Source: CAYNYI01 sp964401455 (GTDB lineage: Bacteria; Fibrobacterota; OXYB2-FULL-49-7; CAYNYI01). From it: a DNA stretch of 15,609 nucleotides. The notes under the pieces were generated by a model. The model was not told where the DNA came from. It did no database searches and was given only the letters and a program-made list of their open reading frames with translations. Shown here in pieces: positions 6,420 through 13,510 of this stretch. Made by a program: the position numbers and the translations under genes. How positions within the stretch are numbered: position 1 is the first letter of the stretch; every line of letters begins with the position of its first letter. The DNA is taken from positions 1 through 15,609 of the forward strand of contig CAYNYI010000073.1 of the NCBI GenBank assembly GCA_964401455.1. The letters are read 5' to 3'.

Positions 6420-7358
6420 TTAACTTAGAGGAACCCGGAGATTAAATACACAGCCTCCGGTTTTCGATTTCCCGATTTCAACTCCCCCCCCGCATGAGGC
6501 TGCGAAAGCCTTGACTGACAGGAGGCCAAGCCCCGTCCCCTTTTTTTTGGTAGTGTATCCCGCGTCAAATACTTTTTTCAAACTGTCCTTTGAAATACCG
6601 GGACCGTTATCCTCCACACGGATAAGCACACTATGGTCTTCTTCGCGGGACGAGACTTCCACCATGCCTCCCTGACCGGTTGCCTGCGCGGCGTTAATTA
6701 TCAGGTTCAGCATGGCATGCTCAAACAGTTCTCTGTTTAATTTTACCTGTAGATCAGGAGTTTCGGTATATTTAATACGGCATCGTCTAACATCAGGGTG
6801 TTTTTTTGACAAATCCGATATCGACTCCATTTCTTCTGCGAGATTTATTTCAGAAAGATTGTCCGCCTTTAGATACCCGGAGTTTTCCGCTATTTTCCTT
6901 GAAAAAACTGTCAGCCTGTTTATAACGTCGTTGAAAGATGAGCACATTCTCGCTACTAATTCTTCATCCCCCTTGTTTTTTTCAAGTTTCCTCAGCTGTC
7001 CCGAGAACGACATTAGAAGGTTTCCGAGATCATGCACAAGCGCCGCGCCGTAAACCGAAGCGGCCGCGCGCCGTTCACTCTGCATAAGAAGATAACGATG
7101 CCGCCTCATTCTGCGCCACCACCCAAGCGAGATAAGAAAAAACATCAGACCGGTAACAAGTACATAGATCCTGCCTTTAATCAGTTCTATCTGGTGCAGT
7201 TCTTCCGCAGAGTCCGCGAGTGAATACGCAATGCGACCGGACACCAGTATATAAATAACGGCCACAATCATATACAAAACCGCGCCCGCAGCGGCGGAGA
7301 TAACCGGACGGTCTTCAGGCAAACACAGCCTCCGGGCCAAAGCTTTAACATTTTCCAT
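6420..7358 (-). CDS. Membrane-bound sensor histidine kinase, orphan
   Basis: 312 residues. Two transmembrane helices (about 19-40 and 62-80) flank a very short periplasmic loop of about 20 residues, too small for a folded sensor domain. Next come a basic stretch, the dimerisation/phosphorylation helix with His109 in ALVHDLGNLL, and the ATPase domain: N-box ELFEHAMLNLIINAAQ (from residue 210), VEDNGPGIS, the VFDAGYTTK F-box, and GTGLGL (274-279). All ATP-binding boxes look intact, so it should be active. The ATG at 7358 is chosen over an upstream ATG because GGAGAGG lies just before it. No response regulator is adjacent. It converges with the unknown plus-strand gene at a distance of 18 bases and follows the broken arsG copy. 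Confidence 0.9.
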   Translation of the reverse strand: MENVKALARRLCLPEDRPVISAAAGAVLYMIVAVIYILVSGRIAYSLADSAEELHQIELIKGRIYVLVTGLMFFLISLGWWRRMRRHRYLLMQSERRAAASVYGAALVHDLGNLLMSFSGQLRKLEKNKGDEELVARMCSSFNDVINRLTVFSRKIAENSGYLKADNLSEINLAEEMESISDLSKKHPDVRRCRIKYTETPDLQVKLNRELFEHAMLNLIINAAQATGQGGMVEVSSREEDHSVLIRVEDNGPGISKDSLKKVFDAGYTTKKKGTGLGLLSVKAFAASCGGGVEIGKSKTGGCVFNLRVPLS

Positions 7359-7423
7359 ACCCTCTCCTGACAAAAGAAAACTATGAAAGTTATACCTGTT
7401 AATATACAATACGGAAATTTATG

Positions 7424-7696
7424 TTAAAAGATTTTTTTAAGCACGAGGGAAATACCCGCCACGGACATTATGCCGGTGGTTATCAGTCTTGCCTATTTTT
7501 CTACGGCTCTGAGTCTGTTATAAAGAGAACCGGTCCGGTTAGCGGCAAAAGCCAGAATTAACGCAATAACCAAAACGGGAAGCGCGGTTCCCGCTCCATA
7601 AAGAAATAACATTAGAACGGTATTACTTTTCAGGGCAAGCGGTACCAGTGCGATGCCTGAAACCAATCCATCACATACCTTTCCGCCAGCCGGCAT
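7424..7696 (-). pseudogene. Truncated, stop-interrupted second arsG copy
   Basis: The frame encodes only the C-terminal third of an ArsG-like permease. VLMLFLYGAGTALPVLVIA aligns with VIIPALYGVGTAAPVIVFA of the intact ArsG directly upstream. It stops at TAG (7493-7495) exactly where ArsG has the Trp of EKWARRI, and the frame then continues in step (EK-stop-ARLITTGIMSVAG) to TAA at 7424. This is one nonsense change, TGG to TAG, on top of loss of the N-terminal two thirds, including both Cys-Pro motifs. The sequence is well diverged from the intact ArsG, so this was an old tandem paralogue rather than a fresh duplication. A 67-residue membrane peptide could still be made from the ATG at 7696, but that ATG lacks a ribosome site. 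Confidence 0.7.
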
Positions 7697-7708
7697 TGTT
7701 TTAAATTA

Positions 7709-8401
7709 TCAGACACCAATCCTAAACACCTGCGTAAAGAGGATATATGCGCCGGCAATGATAAACACAACACCGCTTATCCGGCGGGCCCATTTCTCAA
7801 AAACGGTTATTTTATGAAACATGGCCCCCAGCGCGTGCGCGCTGAACGCGACAATGAAAGCGAAGACAATAACGGGCGCTGCCGTGCCAACACCATAAAG
7901 CGCAGGTATAATCACACGGCTGCCGTGCTGCACGGCAAGCCCGAAAGTTGAACCGAAAAACAGCGCCGCCGATACCGGGCAGAACGAAAGCGCGAACACC
8001 ACGCCGAGCAGCAACGCGCCCCACATACCCGATTTAGCAAGACGCTCCTGCGATTTCTGTGAAACCAACACTCCGGCAAAAGAAAATTTGATTAGATCAA
8101 GCAATACGACACCGATTAATATCAGCAAAGGCCCCATAACTAATTTCATTTTTTCCTGCAGAAAAAAAGATATCCGCGGCACTGCCTGCGCGCTGGACAC
8201 CAGAATTATCCCAAGGATCAGGTAAGTAAGCAGCCTGCCAAGAGTATAGAAAAGAGCGGAAAGCAGAGTAGCCGATGGTTTACCGACCTGTTTGCCTATA
8301 AATGATATTGCCGCGATATTAGTAGCAAGCGGGCATGGGCTGATGGATGTAAGAATACCAAACCATATCGCCATGCCCATACCCCCGAGTAATGACTCCA
8401 T
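7709..8401 (-). CDS. arsG: ArsG-family aromatic arsenical efflux permease (CcdA-like)
   Basis: 230 residues, about six transmembrane helices. It shows the two Cys-Pro signatures of the CcdA/ArsG group: SPCPLATNIAA (Cys23) and LSFCPVSAALFFG (Cys141), one in each half. ArsG proteins export trivalent aminoaromatic arsenicals formed by ArsE and ArsF; CcdA relatives instead move electrons across the membrane from thioredoxin. The cysteine-bearing helices and the ArsE-ArsF neighbours support the ArsG name, but an electron-transfer role feeding ArsF cannot be excluded. AAAGGAGAG precedes the ATG, and only three bases separate it from the arsF stop, so the two are tightly coupled. Confidence 0.85.
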   Translation of the reverse strand: MESLLGGMGMAIWFGILTSISPCPLATNIAAISFIGKQVGKPSATLLSALFYTLGRLLTYLILGIILVSSAQAVPRISFFLQEKMKLVMGPLLILIGVVLLDLIKFSFAGVLVSQKSQERLAKSGMWGALLLGVVFALSFCPVSAALFFGSTFGLAVQHGSRVIIPALYGVGTAAPVIVFAFIVAFSAHALGAMFHKITVFEKWARRISGVVFIIAGAYILFTQVFRIGV

Positions 8402-8404
8402 TTA

Positions 8405-8923
8405 TTACTCTCCTTTTACCTCAAGATATGTTTCTATCTCTGCCAATACATACTCTTTGAATTTTTCATTGTTTCCCAAAAGCGTCCAGACCTTGTCAAG
8501 ATTTTTCCACTTAGTCTCTTTACCGCCCGATTTTTTGGAGACTATTATGGAAATCGAAGAAATTTTATATTTATCAATAAAATGCCGGTTTTCGTCTTTC
8601 TCGACATTTACATGACTGAATCTTACACTACCGTTTTTCTTCTCCCGGGCCAGCCTTTCATCAATAACCTCCAACGTCAGCTCTTCCATAAGATTGCAGC
8701 TGCGGCAGCGGTATGAGCCATGAAAAAGATATACATCCACCGCGCTTTCTGTTTCTTCTGATTTTGCCGCAGATATTGTTTTGGCCGTTTCATCTTTATT
8801 CTGCGATATGCTTTGCGCATCTTCTGTTTCGCCCCGTTTTTCCGCGCAGGCGGGATTTACCATAATTAGAACCGCACATAAAACTGCCAATTTAGTAGGA
8901 ATTTTATCGAAAAACCTGCTCAT
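8405..8923 (-). CDS. arsF: ArsF-family nitroaromatic (arsenical) reductase subunit, exported
   Basis: 172 residues. The N-terminal signal peptide has the hydrophobic segment LAVLCAVLIMV and a likely signal-peptidase site after PACA (residues 24-27). A polar Ser/Glu/Lys linker of about 35 residues follows, then a thioredoxin-like domain beginning VYLFHGSYRCRSCNLMEE with the Cys73-x-x-Cys76 pair. This HGxxRCxxC pattern identifies the ArsF family, reported with ArsE as the pair that reduces nitro groups of aromatic arsenicals. The product should act outside the inner membrane, tethered or free. GGAGG precedes the ATG. It lies between arsE (59 bases upstream) and arsG (3 bases downstream). The function is by family name and context. 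Confidence 0.85.
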   Translation of the reverse strand: MSRFFDKIPTKLAVLCAVLIMVNPACAEKRGETEDAQSISQNKDETAKTISAAKSEETESAVDVYLFHGSYRCRSCNLMEELTLEVIDERLAREKKNGSVRFSHVNVEKDENRHFIDKYKISSISIIVSKKSGGKETKWKNLDKVWTLLGNNEKFKEYVLAEIETYLEVKGE

Positions 8924-8982
8924 AAGAACCTCCGCTTTATAACTCTTGCTATTTGATTACACTTTTTTTGTCTTTAAACTTT

Positions 8983-9213
8983 TCAGGACACCATTTTTAG
9001 TATTTCGTCTTTTGCGGGTATACGCCCGGCGTCCTTTACCTCACCGTCAACTACAAGGGCCGGAGTCATCATCACACCAAACTTCATAATTTCGTTTATG
9101 TCCTCAACCTTGCTTACTTCCACGTCGATATTGTTTTCGTTGACAACCTGTTGTACCGCTTCGGTAAGTTTTTTACACTTGGGGCACCCTGTGCCGAGAA
9201 TCTGAATTTTCAT
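8983..9213 (-). CDS. arsE: Small thioredoxin-like protein (ArsE-like)
   Basis: 76 residues, cytoplasmic, a minimal thioredoxin fold of the TM0996/MTH895 type. GTGCPKCKKL carries the redox pair Cys10 and Cys13, and MMTPALVVDG carries the cis-proline loop. Such proteins sit beside arsenic permeases in many ars operons, and in arsEFG clusters this partner is named ArsE. Here it is directly before arsF and after the rhodanese. It would donate electrons to ArsF or to an arsenate reductase; since ArsF appears exported, the transfer would need a membrane step, for which ArsG or the DUF318 permease is a candidate. GGGAGAGG gives a strong start. The symbol rests on context, because this fold is also used elsewhere. 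Confidence 0.8.
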   Translation of the reverse strand: MKIQILGTGCPKCKKLTEAVQQVVNENNIDVEVSKVEDINEIMKFGVMMTPALVVDGEVKDAGRIPAKDEILKMVS

Positions 9214-9244
9214 ATTGTCCTCTCCCTTTAAATGTTATTAATGA

Positions 9245-9640
9245 TTATTTAATAAACGGCTCTTGATTTTTCCATTCGGAAAAACCGTTTTTATACCAGT
9301 ACATTACAACCGGAATATCCCACTTCTTAGCCTGATTAAGAGCATGGTAAGCACGCATTTTACCCGTACAATAAAAAATAACAATGCGCTTCTCTCCAAT
9401 TATCTTCAGCAGCTCCTGCCTTGTCATCAAGTTTGACGAATGTCCTTCATAAAAAAACGGTAAATTTACCGCGCCTTCAATATGACCGTTTTCGTACTTG
9501 TAGGGCGGCCTGTTATCGATCAATACCGCTCCTTCCTGTATCAGATTCTTTGTTTTTTCGATATCAATAACCGGGAGTTCTTCAACGGCACATACAAAAC
9601 CGGATAAAATAAAAAATGGTACTATTATATATCTCTTCAT
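9245..9640 (-). CDS. Exported rhodanese-domain protein
   Basis: 131 residues. An N-terminal signal peptide (MKRYIIVPFFILSGFVCA, likely cleaved after Ala18) is followed by one rhodanese domain: LIDNRPPYKYENGHIEGAVN, then the active-site loop FYCTGKMR with Cys91, and a C-terminal GFSEW typical of the family. It would carry sulfur as a Cys91 persulfide, or may bind thiophilic As(III), in the periplasm. The start at 9640 is chosen because AGGA lies before it and it begins one base after the permease stop, so it is coupled to that gene. A single secreted rhodanese between an arsenical permease and ArsE is not part of the classical arsEFG set. The residue after the active-site Cys is Thr, giving CTGKMR. 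Confidence 0.88.
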   Translation of the reverse strand: MKRYIIVPFFILSGFVCAVEELPVIDIEKTKNLIQEGAVLIDNRPPYKYENGHIEGAVNLPFFYEGHSSNLMTRQELLKIIGEKRIVIFYCTGKMRAYHALNQAKKWDIPVVMYWYKNGFSEWKNQEPFIK

Positions 9641-9641
9641 G

Positions 9642-10946
9642 TTATCCTGCCAATACTCCAAATAAAACACCACTTATAGTTGCCATTACCACCACCAGCG
9701 AAACAAAAACCGCTGTTTTCTTTGTTCCGAGGACACTTCTTATTACAAGCATGTTCGGCAGACTAAGTGCCGGCCCGGCCAATAGCAAAGCAAGCGCCGG
9801 CCCCTGCCCCATGCCGTTGCCGATAAGCCCCTGCAGTATGGGCACCTCGGTGAGTGTAGCAAAATACATGAACGCGCCGGCAAAAGACGCGAAGAAATTG
9901 GCCCGCAGAGAATTGCCGCCCACAGCTTTATAAACCCATTCCGATGGTATAACCCCTTCCTGGTCCGGCCTGCCGAGGAGAAAGCCGGCGATCAATACCC
10001 CCCAGAATAAAAGCGGCAGTATCTGTTTGGCAAAACCCCATGATGATGAAAACCATTCTTCTGTTTCTCCTCCGCTGCGGGACAGGAAAAAAGAAAAAAA
10101 CACGGAGGCGGTCCCAAATGGAATCATGGGTGTTATTTTGCCCCACAACAACGCTGTTACAAGAGTCACGGAGCCCGTAACCGCTATTTTCCACCATTTC
10201 ATATTAAACCATACGATAAGGATAACTCCCAGCGCAATAGCAAAAAGCGACGTGATAATCCATTTTGCCTGAAAAATCTGAAACCAGACTCCCTGTGCCG
10301 CATCGGGTTTTCCCCAATTGGCAAAAACAAGAATACCCACCATGGAAAAGAAATATAAAGCGGTCTGCCACAGGGGTCTCCCTTCCTCTTCCTTCGGCCT
10401 CGCCATATTAGCGTCAACACGCTCCTGTTCCTCTTTCCTGAAAATAAGCTGCATGAGGATCCCTATTACAATGCTGAAAACTATGGCCCCAAGGGCCCTT
10501 GCAATTCCAAGCGGAAGGCCGAGTATCCTCGCGGTAAGAACAATAGCCAGTACATTGATCGCGGGGCCGGAATACAGAAACGTAGTGGCCGGCCCAAGAC
10601 CGGCTCCCATACGGTATATTCCGTTGAATAGAGGCAGAACAGTACAGGAACAAACCGCGAGAATCGTCCCGGAAACAGAAGCAACACCATACGCGAGGAC
10701 CTTATTCGCTTTTGCTCCGAGATATTTCATCACGGATGACTGGCTTACAAATACCCCTATGGCGCCGGCAATAAAAAACGCGGTTATCAGACAGAAAACG
10801 ACATGCTCCCGTGCGTACCATTTTGCCAGATGCAGAGCTTCCATGACGGCATTGTCAAACCGTCGCGCCCCGACCGGCAGATAGAAGAACGCCAAAAACA
10901 CCCCGGCTATTAAAACCAGCTTTTTCCACTCATTTTTCCAGTTCAA
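9642..10946 (-). CDS. DUF318 permease, ArsP-like organoarsenical exporter candidate
   Basis: 434 residues, with about ten transmembrane helices in two halves and a charged central loop (RKEEQERVDANM). AVCSCTVLPLFNGIYRMGAG holds the Cys99-Ser-Cys101 signature of the DUF318/ArsP permeases, where cysteines bind trivalent organoarsenicals. The second half has the matching MYFATLTEVPILQGLIGNGMG and LLAGPALSLPN. ArsP proteins export methylarsenite and trivalent aromatic arsenicals; the arsM gene upstream in the other operon could supply such a substrate. The start is TTG, with GGGGAGG seven bases before it. It is the second gene of the arsR2 operon, 20 bases after arsR2. The wider family also includes permeases of unknown use, so substrate is inference. 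Confidence 0.88.
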   Translation of the reverse strand: MNWKNEWKKLVLIAGVFLAFFYLPVGARRFDNAVMEALHLAKWYAREHVVFCLITAFFIAGAIGVFVSQSSVMKYLGAKANKVLAYGVASVSGTILAVCSCTVLPLFNGIYRMGAGLGPATTFLYSGPAINVLAIVLTARILGLPLGIARALGAIVFSIVIGILMQLIFRKEEQERVDANMARPKEEEGRPLWQTALYFFSMVGILVFANWGKPDAAQGVWFQIFQAKWIITSLFAIALGVILIVWFNMKWWKIAVTGSVTLVTALLWGKITPMIPFGTASVFFSFFLSRSGGETEEWFSSSWGFAKQILPLLFWGVLIAGFLLGRPDQEGVIPSEWVYKAVGGNSLRANFFASFAGAFMYFATLTEVPILQGLIGNGMGQGPALALLLAGPALSLPNMLVIRSVLGTKKTAVFVSLVVVMATISGVLFGVLAG

Positions 10947-10966
10947 AACAGATCCTCCCCTTCAGA

Positions 10967-11278
10967 TTAAATAGAAACGGCACAGGCCTTTGCTTTGGAA
11001 CGAAGCACAGATTCGACACAATCAGTAAACTCAAGGACACATGGAACCTTCAGCCTGTAATAAATACTCTTTCCTTCTCTCCGGTCTTCTATTATGCCAG
11101 CGTACTTAAGGACCGAGAGATGTTTTGAGACCGTGGAAAGGTCCGCGTCTATACCTTTCGCAATTTCACAAACGCATTTTTCTCCGGACCTCAGTTTCTC
11201 CGCGATAAAAAGTCTTGTCGGATGCCCCAGCGCCCTTAATACTTCCGCTTTTGCCTGATACAATTTCTCATTATCCAT
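10967..11278 (-). CDS. arsR: ArsR/SmtB-family repressor (ArsR2)
   Basis: 103 residues, winged helix. KCVCEIAKGI holds the As(III) pair Cys35/Cys37, the recognition helix is DLSTVSKHLSVLKYAG, and the wing is DRREGKSIYYRL. Further cysteines at 80, 87 and 99 may complete the metalloid site. The ATG at 11278 is chosen because the promoter's -10 box lies at 11323-11328, so the open frame's upstream ATGs (11299 and 11323) are at or before the transcription start; GGGGAC is the ribosome site. It heads the organoarsenical operon. It differs strongly from ArsR1 in length and sequence, so the two operons have separate sensors. Confidence 0.93.
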   Translation of the reverse strand: MDNEKLYQAKAEVLRALGHPTRLFIAEKLRSGEKCVCEIAKGIDADLSTVSKHLSVLKYAGIIEDRREGKSIYYRLKVPCVLEFTDCVESVLRSKAKACAVSI

Positions 11279-11322
11279 TTTTATAGTCCCCGACTTCATT
11301 TGGTTATTTTGCCATATTTCCA

Positions 11323-11351
11323 AATATATACAATCGCATTGTAAATGTCAA
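11323..11351 (-). promoter_or_regulatory. sigma70 promoter of the arsR2 operon
   Basis: On the minus strand TTGACA (11346-11351), exactly 17 bases, then TATATT (11323-11328). The -35 is a perfect consensus match and the -10 has five of six. Transcription should begin near 11315. Confidence 0.85.
11329..11343 (-). promoter_or_regulatory. Palindromic operator filling the arsR2 promoter spacer
   Basis: TACAAT-CGC-ATTGTA is a perfect 6-bp inverted repeat with a 3-bp centre. It lies wholly between the -35 and -10 boxes, so a bound ArsR dimer would exclude RNA polymerase. A weaker version is present in the arsR1 leader. Confidence 0.75.
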
Positions 11352-11422
11352 GGCCGGGTTTAATTCACTGAATATTTTTTTTATATTAGTTATAACACAG
11401 AATAACATTTAAGGAGCACCCG

Positions 11423-12298
11423 TTGCCTGCTGATATTCCCGAAATCCCTGACTGGCTTGACCGTTCAGAATACCCGTTCAAATCTAATTACTTTGAAACT
11501 CCGGCCGGTAAAATGCACTATATCGACGAAGGCGCCGGAAAGCCTGCTGTATTTGTTCACGGCAACCCGGCCTGGTCTTTCGAGTTCAGGAATATAATAA
11601 AAGAACTCTCCGGTGAGTTCCGCTGCATCGCCCCGGACCATATAGGTTTCGGCCTTTCCGACAAGCCCGCAGATTGGAATTACTTGCCGGAAAGCCATGC
11701 TGAGAATCTGAACAACCTGCTGGAATCTCTCGGACTTTCGGAAATAACGATGGTGGTCGGAGACTGGGGAGGCCCCATCGGGCTTTCATATACATTGAAC
11801 CACCCTGAAAAAACAAAAAGCCTGATTATCACAAATACCTGGATGTGGTCTGTCAAGCGTGACTGGTATTATCGGCTTTTCAGCAAATTTACCGGCGGAT
11901 CTATCGGAAGGTTTCTAATATATAGCTCCAACTTTTTCGTCCGTATTATAATGCCGATGATTTTTGGGAGAAAGGAAAATCTCACACCTAAAGTCAAAAA
12001 CCATTATATAATGCCCCTGGCAAAACCTTCGGAAAGAAAGGGCTGCGCGGTTTTCCCGGAAAGTATTATCGGTTCCTCAGAATGGCTGTCTTCGCTTTGG
12101 GAGAAAAAAGATATTCTTAAAAACAAAAACATCACCATAATATGGGGCGGAAAAGACATTGCCTTCAGAAAAAAAGAACTGAGTCTCTGGAAAAAGTCCT
12201 TTCCCAAAGCGGATGTAACTGTTTTAGAAGACTGCGGACACTTTATTGCCGAAGAAGCTCCGGCAATGGTTGTGAAAATAATTAAGATTCTGACTTAA
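11423..12298 (+). CDS. Haloalkane-dehalogenase-like alpha/beta hydrolase
   Basis: 291 residues, cytoplasmic. HGNPAWSFEFR (from residue 46) is the oxyanion loop; VVGDWGGPIG puts an aspartate nucleophile (Asp114) in the elbow; GGKDIAF gives Asp245 as acid; DCGHFIAEEAP gives the base His273. Asp-His-Asp with Asn48 and Trp115 as the possible halide-holding pair is the arrangement described for subfamily III haloalkane dehalogenases. These hydrolyse carbon-halogen bonds, but many relatives are untested and some act on other esters. The start is TTG at 11423 with AAGGAG six bases upstream. It is divergent from arsR2 and 18 bases before the DUF4236 gene. Nothing ties it to arsenic. Confidence 0.82.
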   Translation: MPADIPEIPDWLDRSEYPFKSNYFETPAGKMHYIDEGAGKPAVFVHGNPAWSFEFRNIIKELSGEFRCIAPDHIGFGLSDKPADWNYLPESHAENLNNLLESLGLSEITMVVGDWGGPIGLSYTLNHPEKTKSLIITNTWMWSVKRDWYYRLFSKFTGGSIGRFLIYSSNFFVRIIMPMIFGRKENLTPKVKNHYIMPLAKPSERKGCAVFPESIIGSSEWLSSLWEKKDILKNKNITIIWGGKDIAFRKKELSLWKKSFPKADVTVLEDCGHFIAEEAPAMVVKIIKILT

Positions 12299-12316
12299 CA
12301 ATAAAAGGAGGACAAA

Positions 12317-13378
12317 GTGGGATTCAGATTTTATAGAAGAATGAAAATCGCCCCGGGACTTACTGTTAATCTTAGCCGCTCCGGCCCGTCTTTGTCTTTC
12401 GGCCCGCGCGGCGCGAAAGTAACGGCGGGGAAAAAAGGAGTCAGGAAAACTGTCGGAATACCCGGAACAGGCCTTTTCTATACGGAGCATTCTTCGAACT
12501 CAAAGAAGAAGGGCCGCTCCCGCAATAAAGAAGAAGCCGTTCCATCGGAGGTGCCGGTTGAAAAGAAGCTGACGCTTGGCTTTTTCAGGAAGCTTTTTAC
12601 TCCGGATGACGAGAAAGACTTTGTGGCTGGATTACGAAATTTTGTCGGAGGACGGGATAAAGAAGCGGTTACACTTCTTGACCGGGCATCGCATCTGGCC
12701 GACTCGTCTTTCATCTCCGGTTATATAAAATTTAAAAACAAAAATTTCAAAGGAGCGGTAGAGTCTTTTGAGAAAACCCTAAGACTCCGCGCCGGGCTCG
12801 GTTCTCTTTTCGATAAATTCGGAATAGCCCCGACACTCAACATAGCCATAACCGATGAAATTACCGCGCATGCTTCTCCTTCCTACCGGGGTCTTCTTCT
12901 GGGGCTGACCGAGGCCTATCAGGAATGCGGTATGATTTCAGAAGCGCTTTCCAGTATCAGAAAATTGAGAAGAAGGATTCCTGACGACCCCCTGTTAAAA
13001 CTTTCAGAAGCTGAGCTGCTACTTGAACTGAAAGGAGAAACAAAAAAAAACCTGGATAAAATAATAAGGCTTTCTGCCGGAATACACAACGATTCTTCGA
13101 TACACGCCGGACTTCTCCTTTATAAAGCACGGGCCCTGAAAAGCCTCGAGATGTATACGGCCGCACGCGATACACTGACCGCAATACTAAGACGCCGTAA
13201 AAACCGGAGCCCGGAACTTTTAAAGCGGGCAAGACTTGAGCGTGCCGAAATTTACGGAGTTATGGGTCATGAGAAACGGAAAAAAGCCGATCTTGAGAAA
13301 CTTTACTCGGAAGATCCGACATTTCTGAAAAAAGAAAAAAATAATGATTTTGCGGAAAAATATTGCTTTACTCTGTAA
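12317..13378 (+). CDS. DUF4236-TPR protein
   Basis: 353 residues. Residues 1-57 match the small DUF4236 module: MGFRFYRRMKIAPGLTVNLS, then SGPSLSFGPRGAKVTAG and GIPGTGLFYTE, a glycine- and beta-rich element found at the N-terminus of diverse proteins. A basic linker (SKKKGRSRNK) leads to a helical region from about residue 100. This region has repeated pairs of helices with tetratricopeptide-like spacing, for example GYIKFKNKNFKGAVESFEKTL, LGLTEAYQECGMISEAL and KARALKSLEMYTAARDTL. No signal peptide or membrane segment is present. A scaffold or binding role is likely; the partner is unknown. The start is GTG at 12317 after AAAGGAGG. It is the second gene of a pair with the dehalogenase-like gene. 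Confidence 0.82.
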   Translation: MGFRFYRRMKIAPGLTVNLSRSGPSLSFGPRGAKVTAGKKGVRKTVGIPGTGLFYTEHSSNSKKKGRSRNKEEAVPSEVPVEKKLTLGFFRKLFTPDDEKDFVAGLRNFVGGRDKEAVTLLDRASHLADSSFISGYIKFKNKNFKGAVESFEKTLRLRAGLGSLFDKFGIAPTLNIAITDEITAHASPSYRGLLLGLTEAYQECGMISEALSSIRKLRRRIPDDPLLKLSEAELLLELKGETKKNLDKIIRLSAGIHNDSSIHAGLLLYKARALKSLEMYTAARDTLTAILRRRKNRSPELLKRARLERAEIYGVMGHEKRKKADLEKLYSEDPTFLKKEKNNDFAEKYCFTL

Positions 13379-13440
13379 ATGGAAGTATCTTCTATATAGT
13401 TTCTAAGCGTTCGTCATGAATAGTCAACGACGGCGCCGGT

Positions 13441-13492
13441 CTCTGATCCGTATTCGCCATTGATCAGAGTGTCCGTTTCCCTAGTAATGGCG
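13441..13492 (+). promoter_or_regulatory. Possible pseudoknot leader of the RRM gene
   Basis: Stem 1 pairs CTCTGATC (13441-13448) with GATCAGAG (13462-13469). The loop contains CGCCATT (13455-13461), which is the exact complement of AATGGCG (13486-13492), so an H-type pseudoknot can form. It ends four bases before the AAGGA ribosome site (13496-13500). This is sequence complementarity only; folding is not shown. Confidence 0.5.
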
Positions 13493-13510
13493 AAGAAGGA
13501 ATGTGTCTTT

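Noticed and set aside
10318..10884. Long plus-strand open frame of 188 codons
   Set aside because: It lies wholly inside the DUF318 permease gene on the other strand, is low-complexity and basic, and has no ribosome site or family motif.
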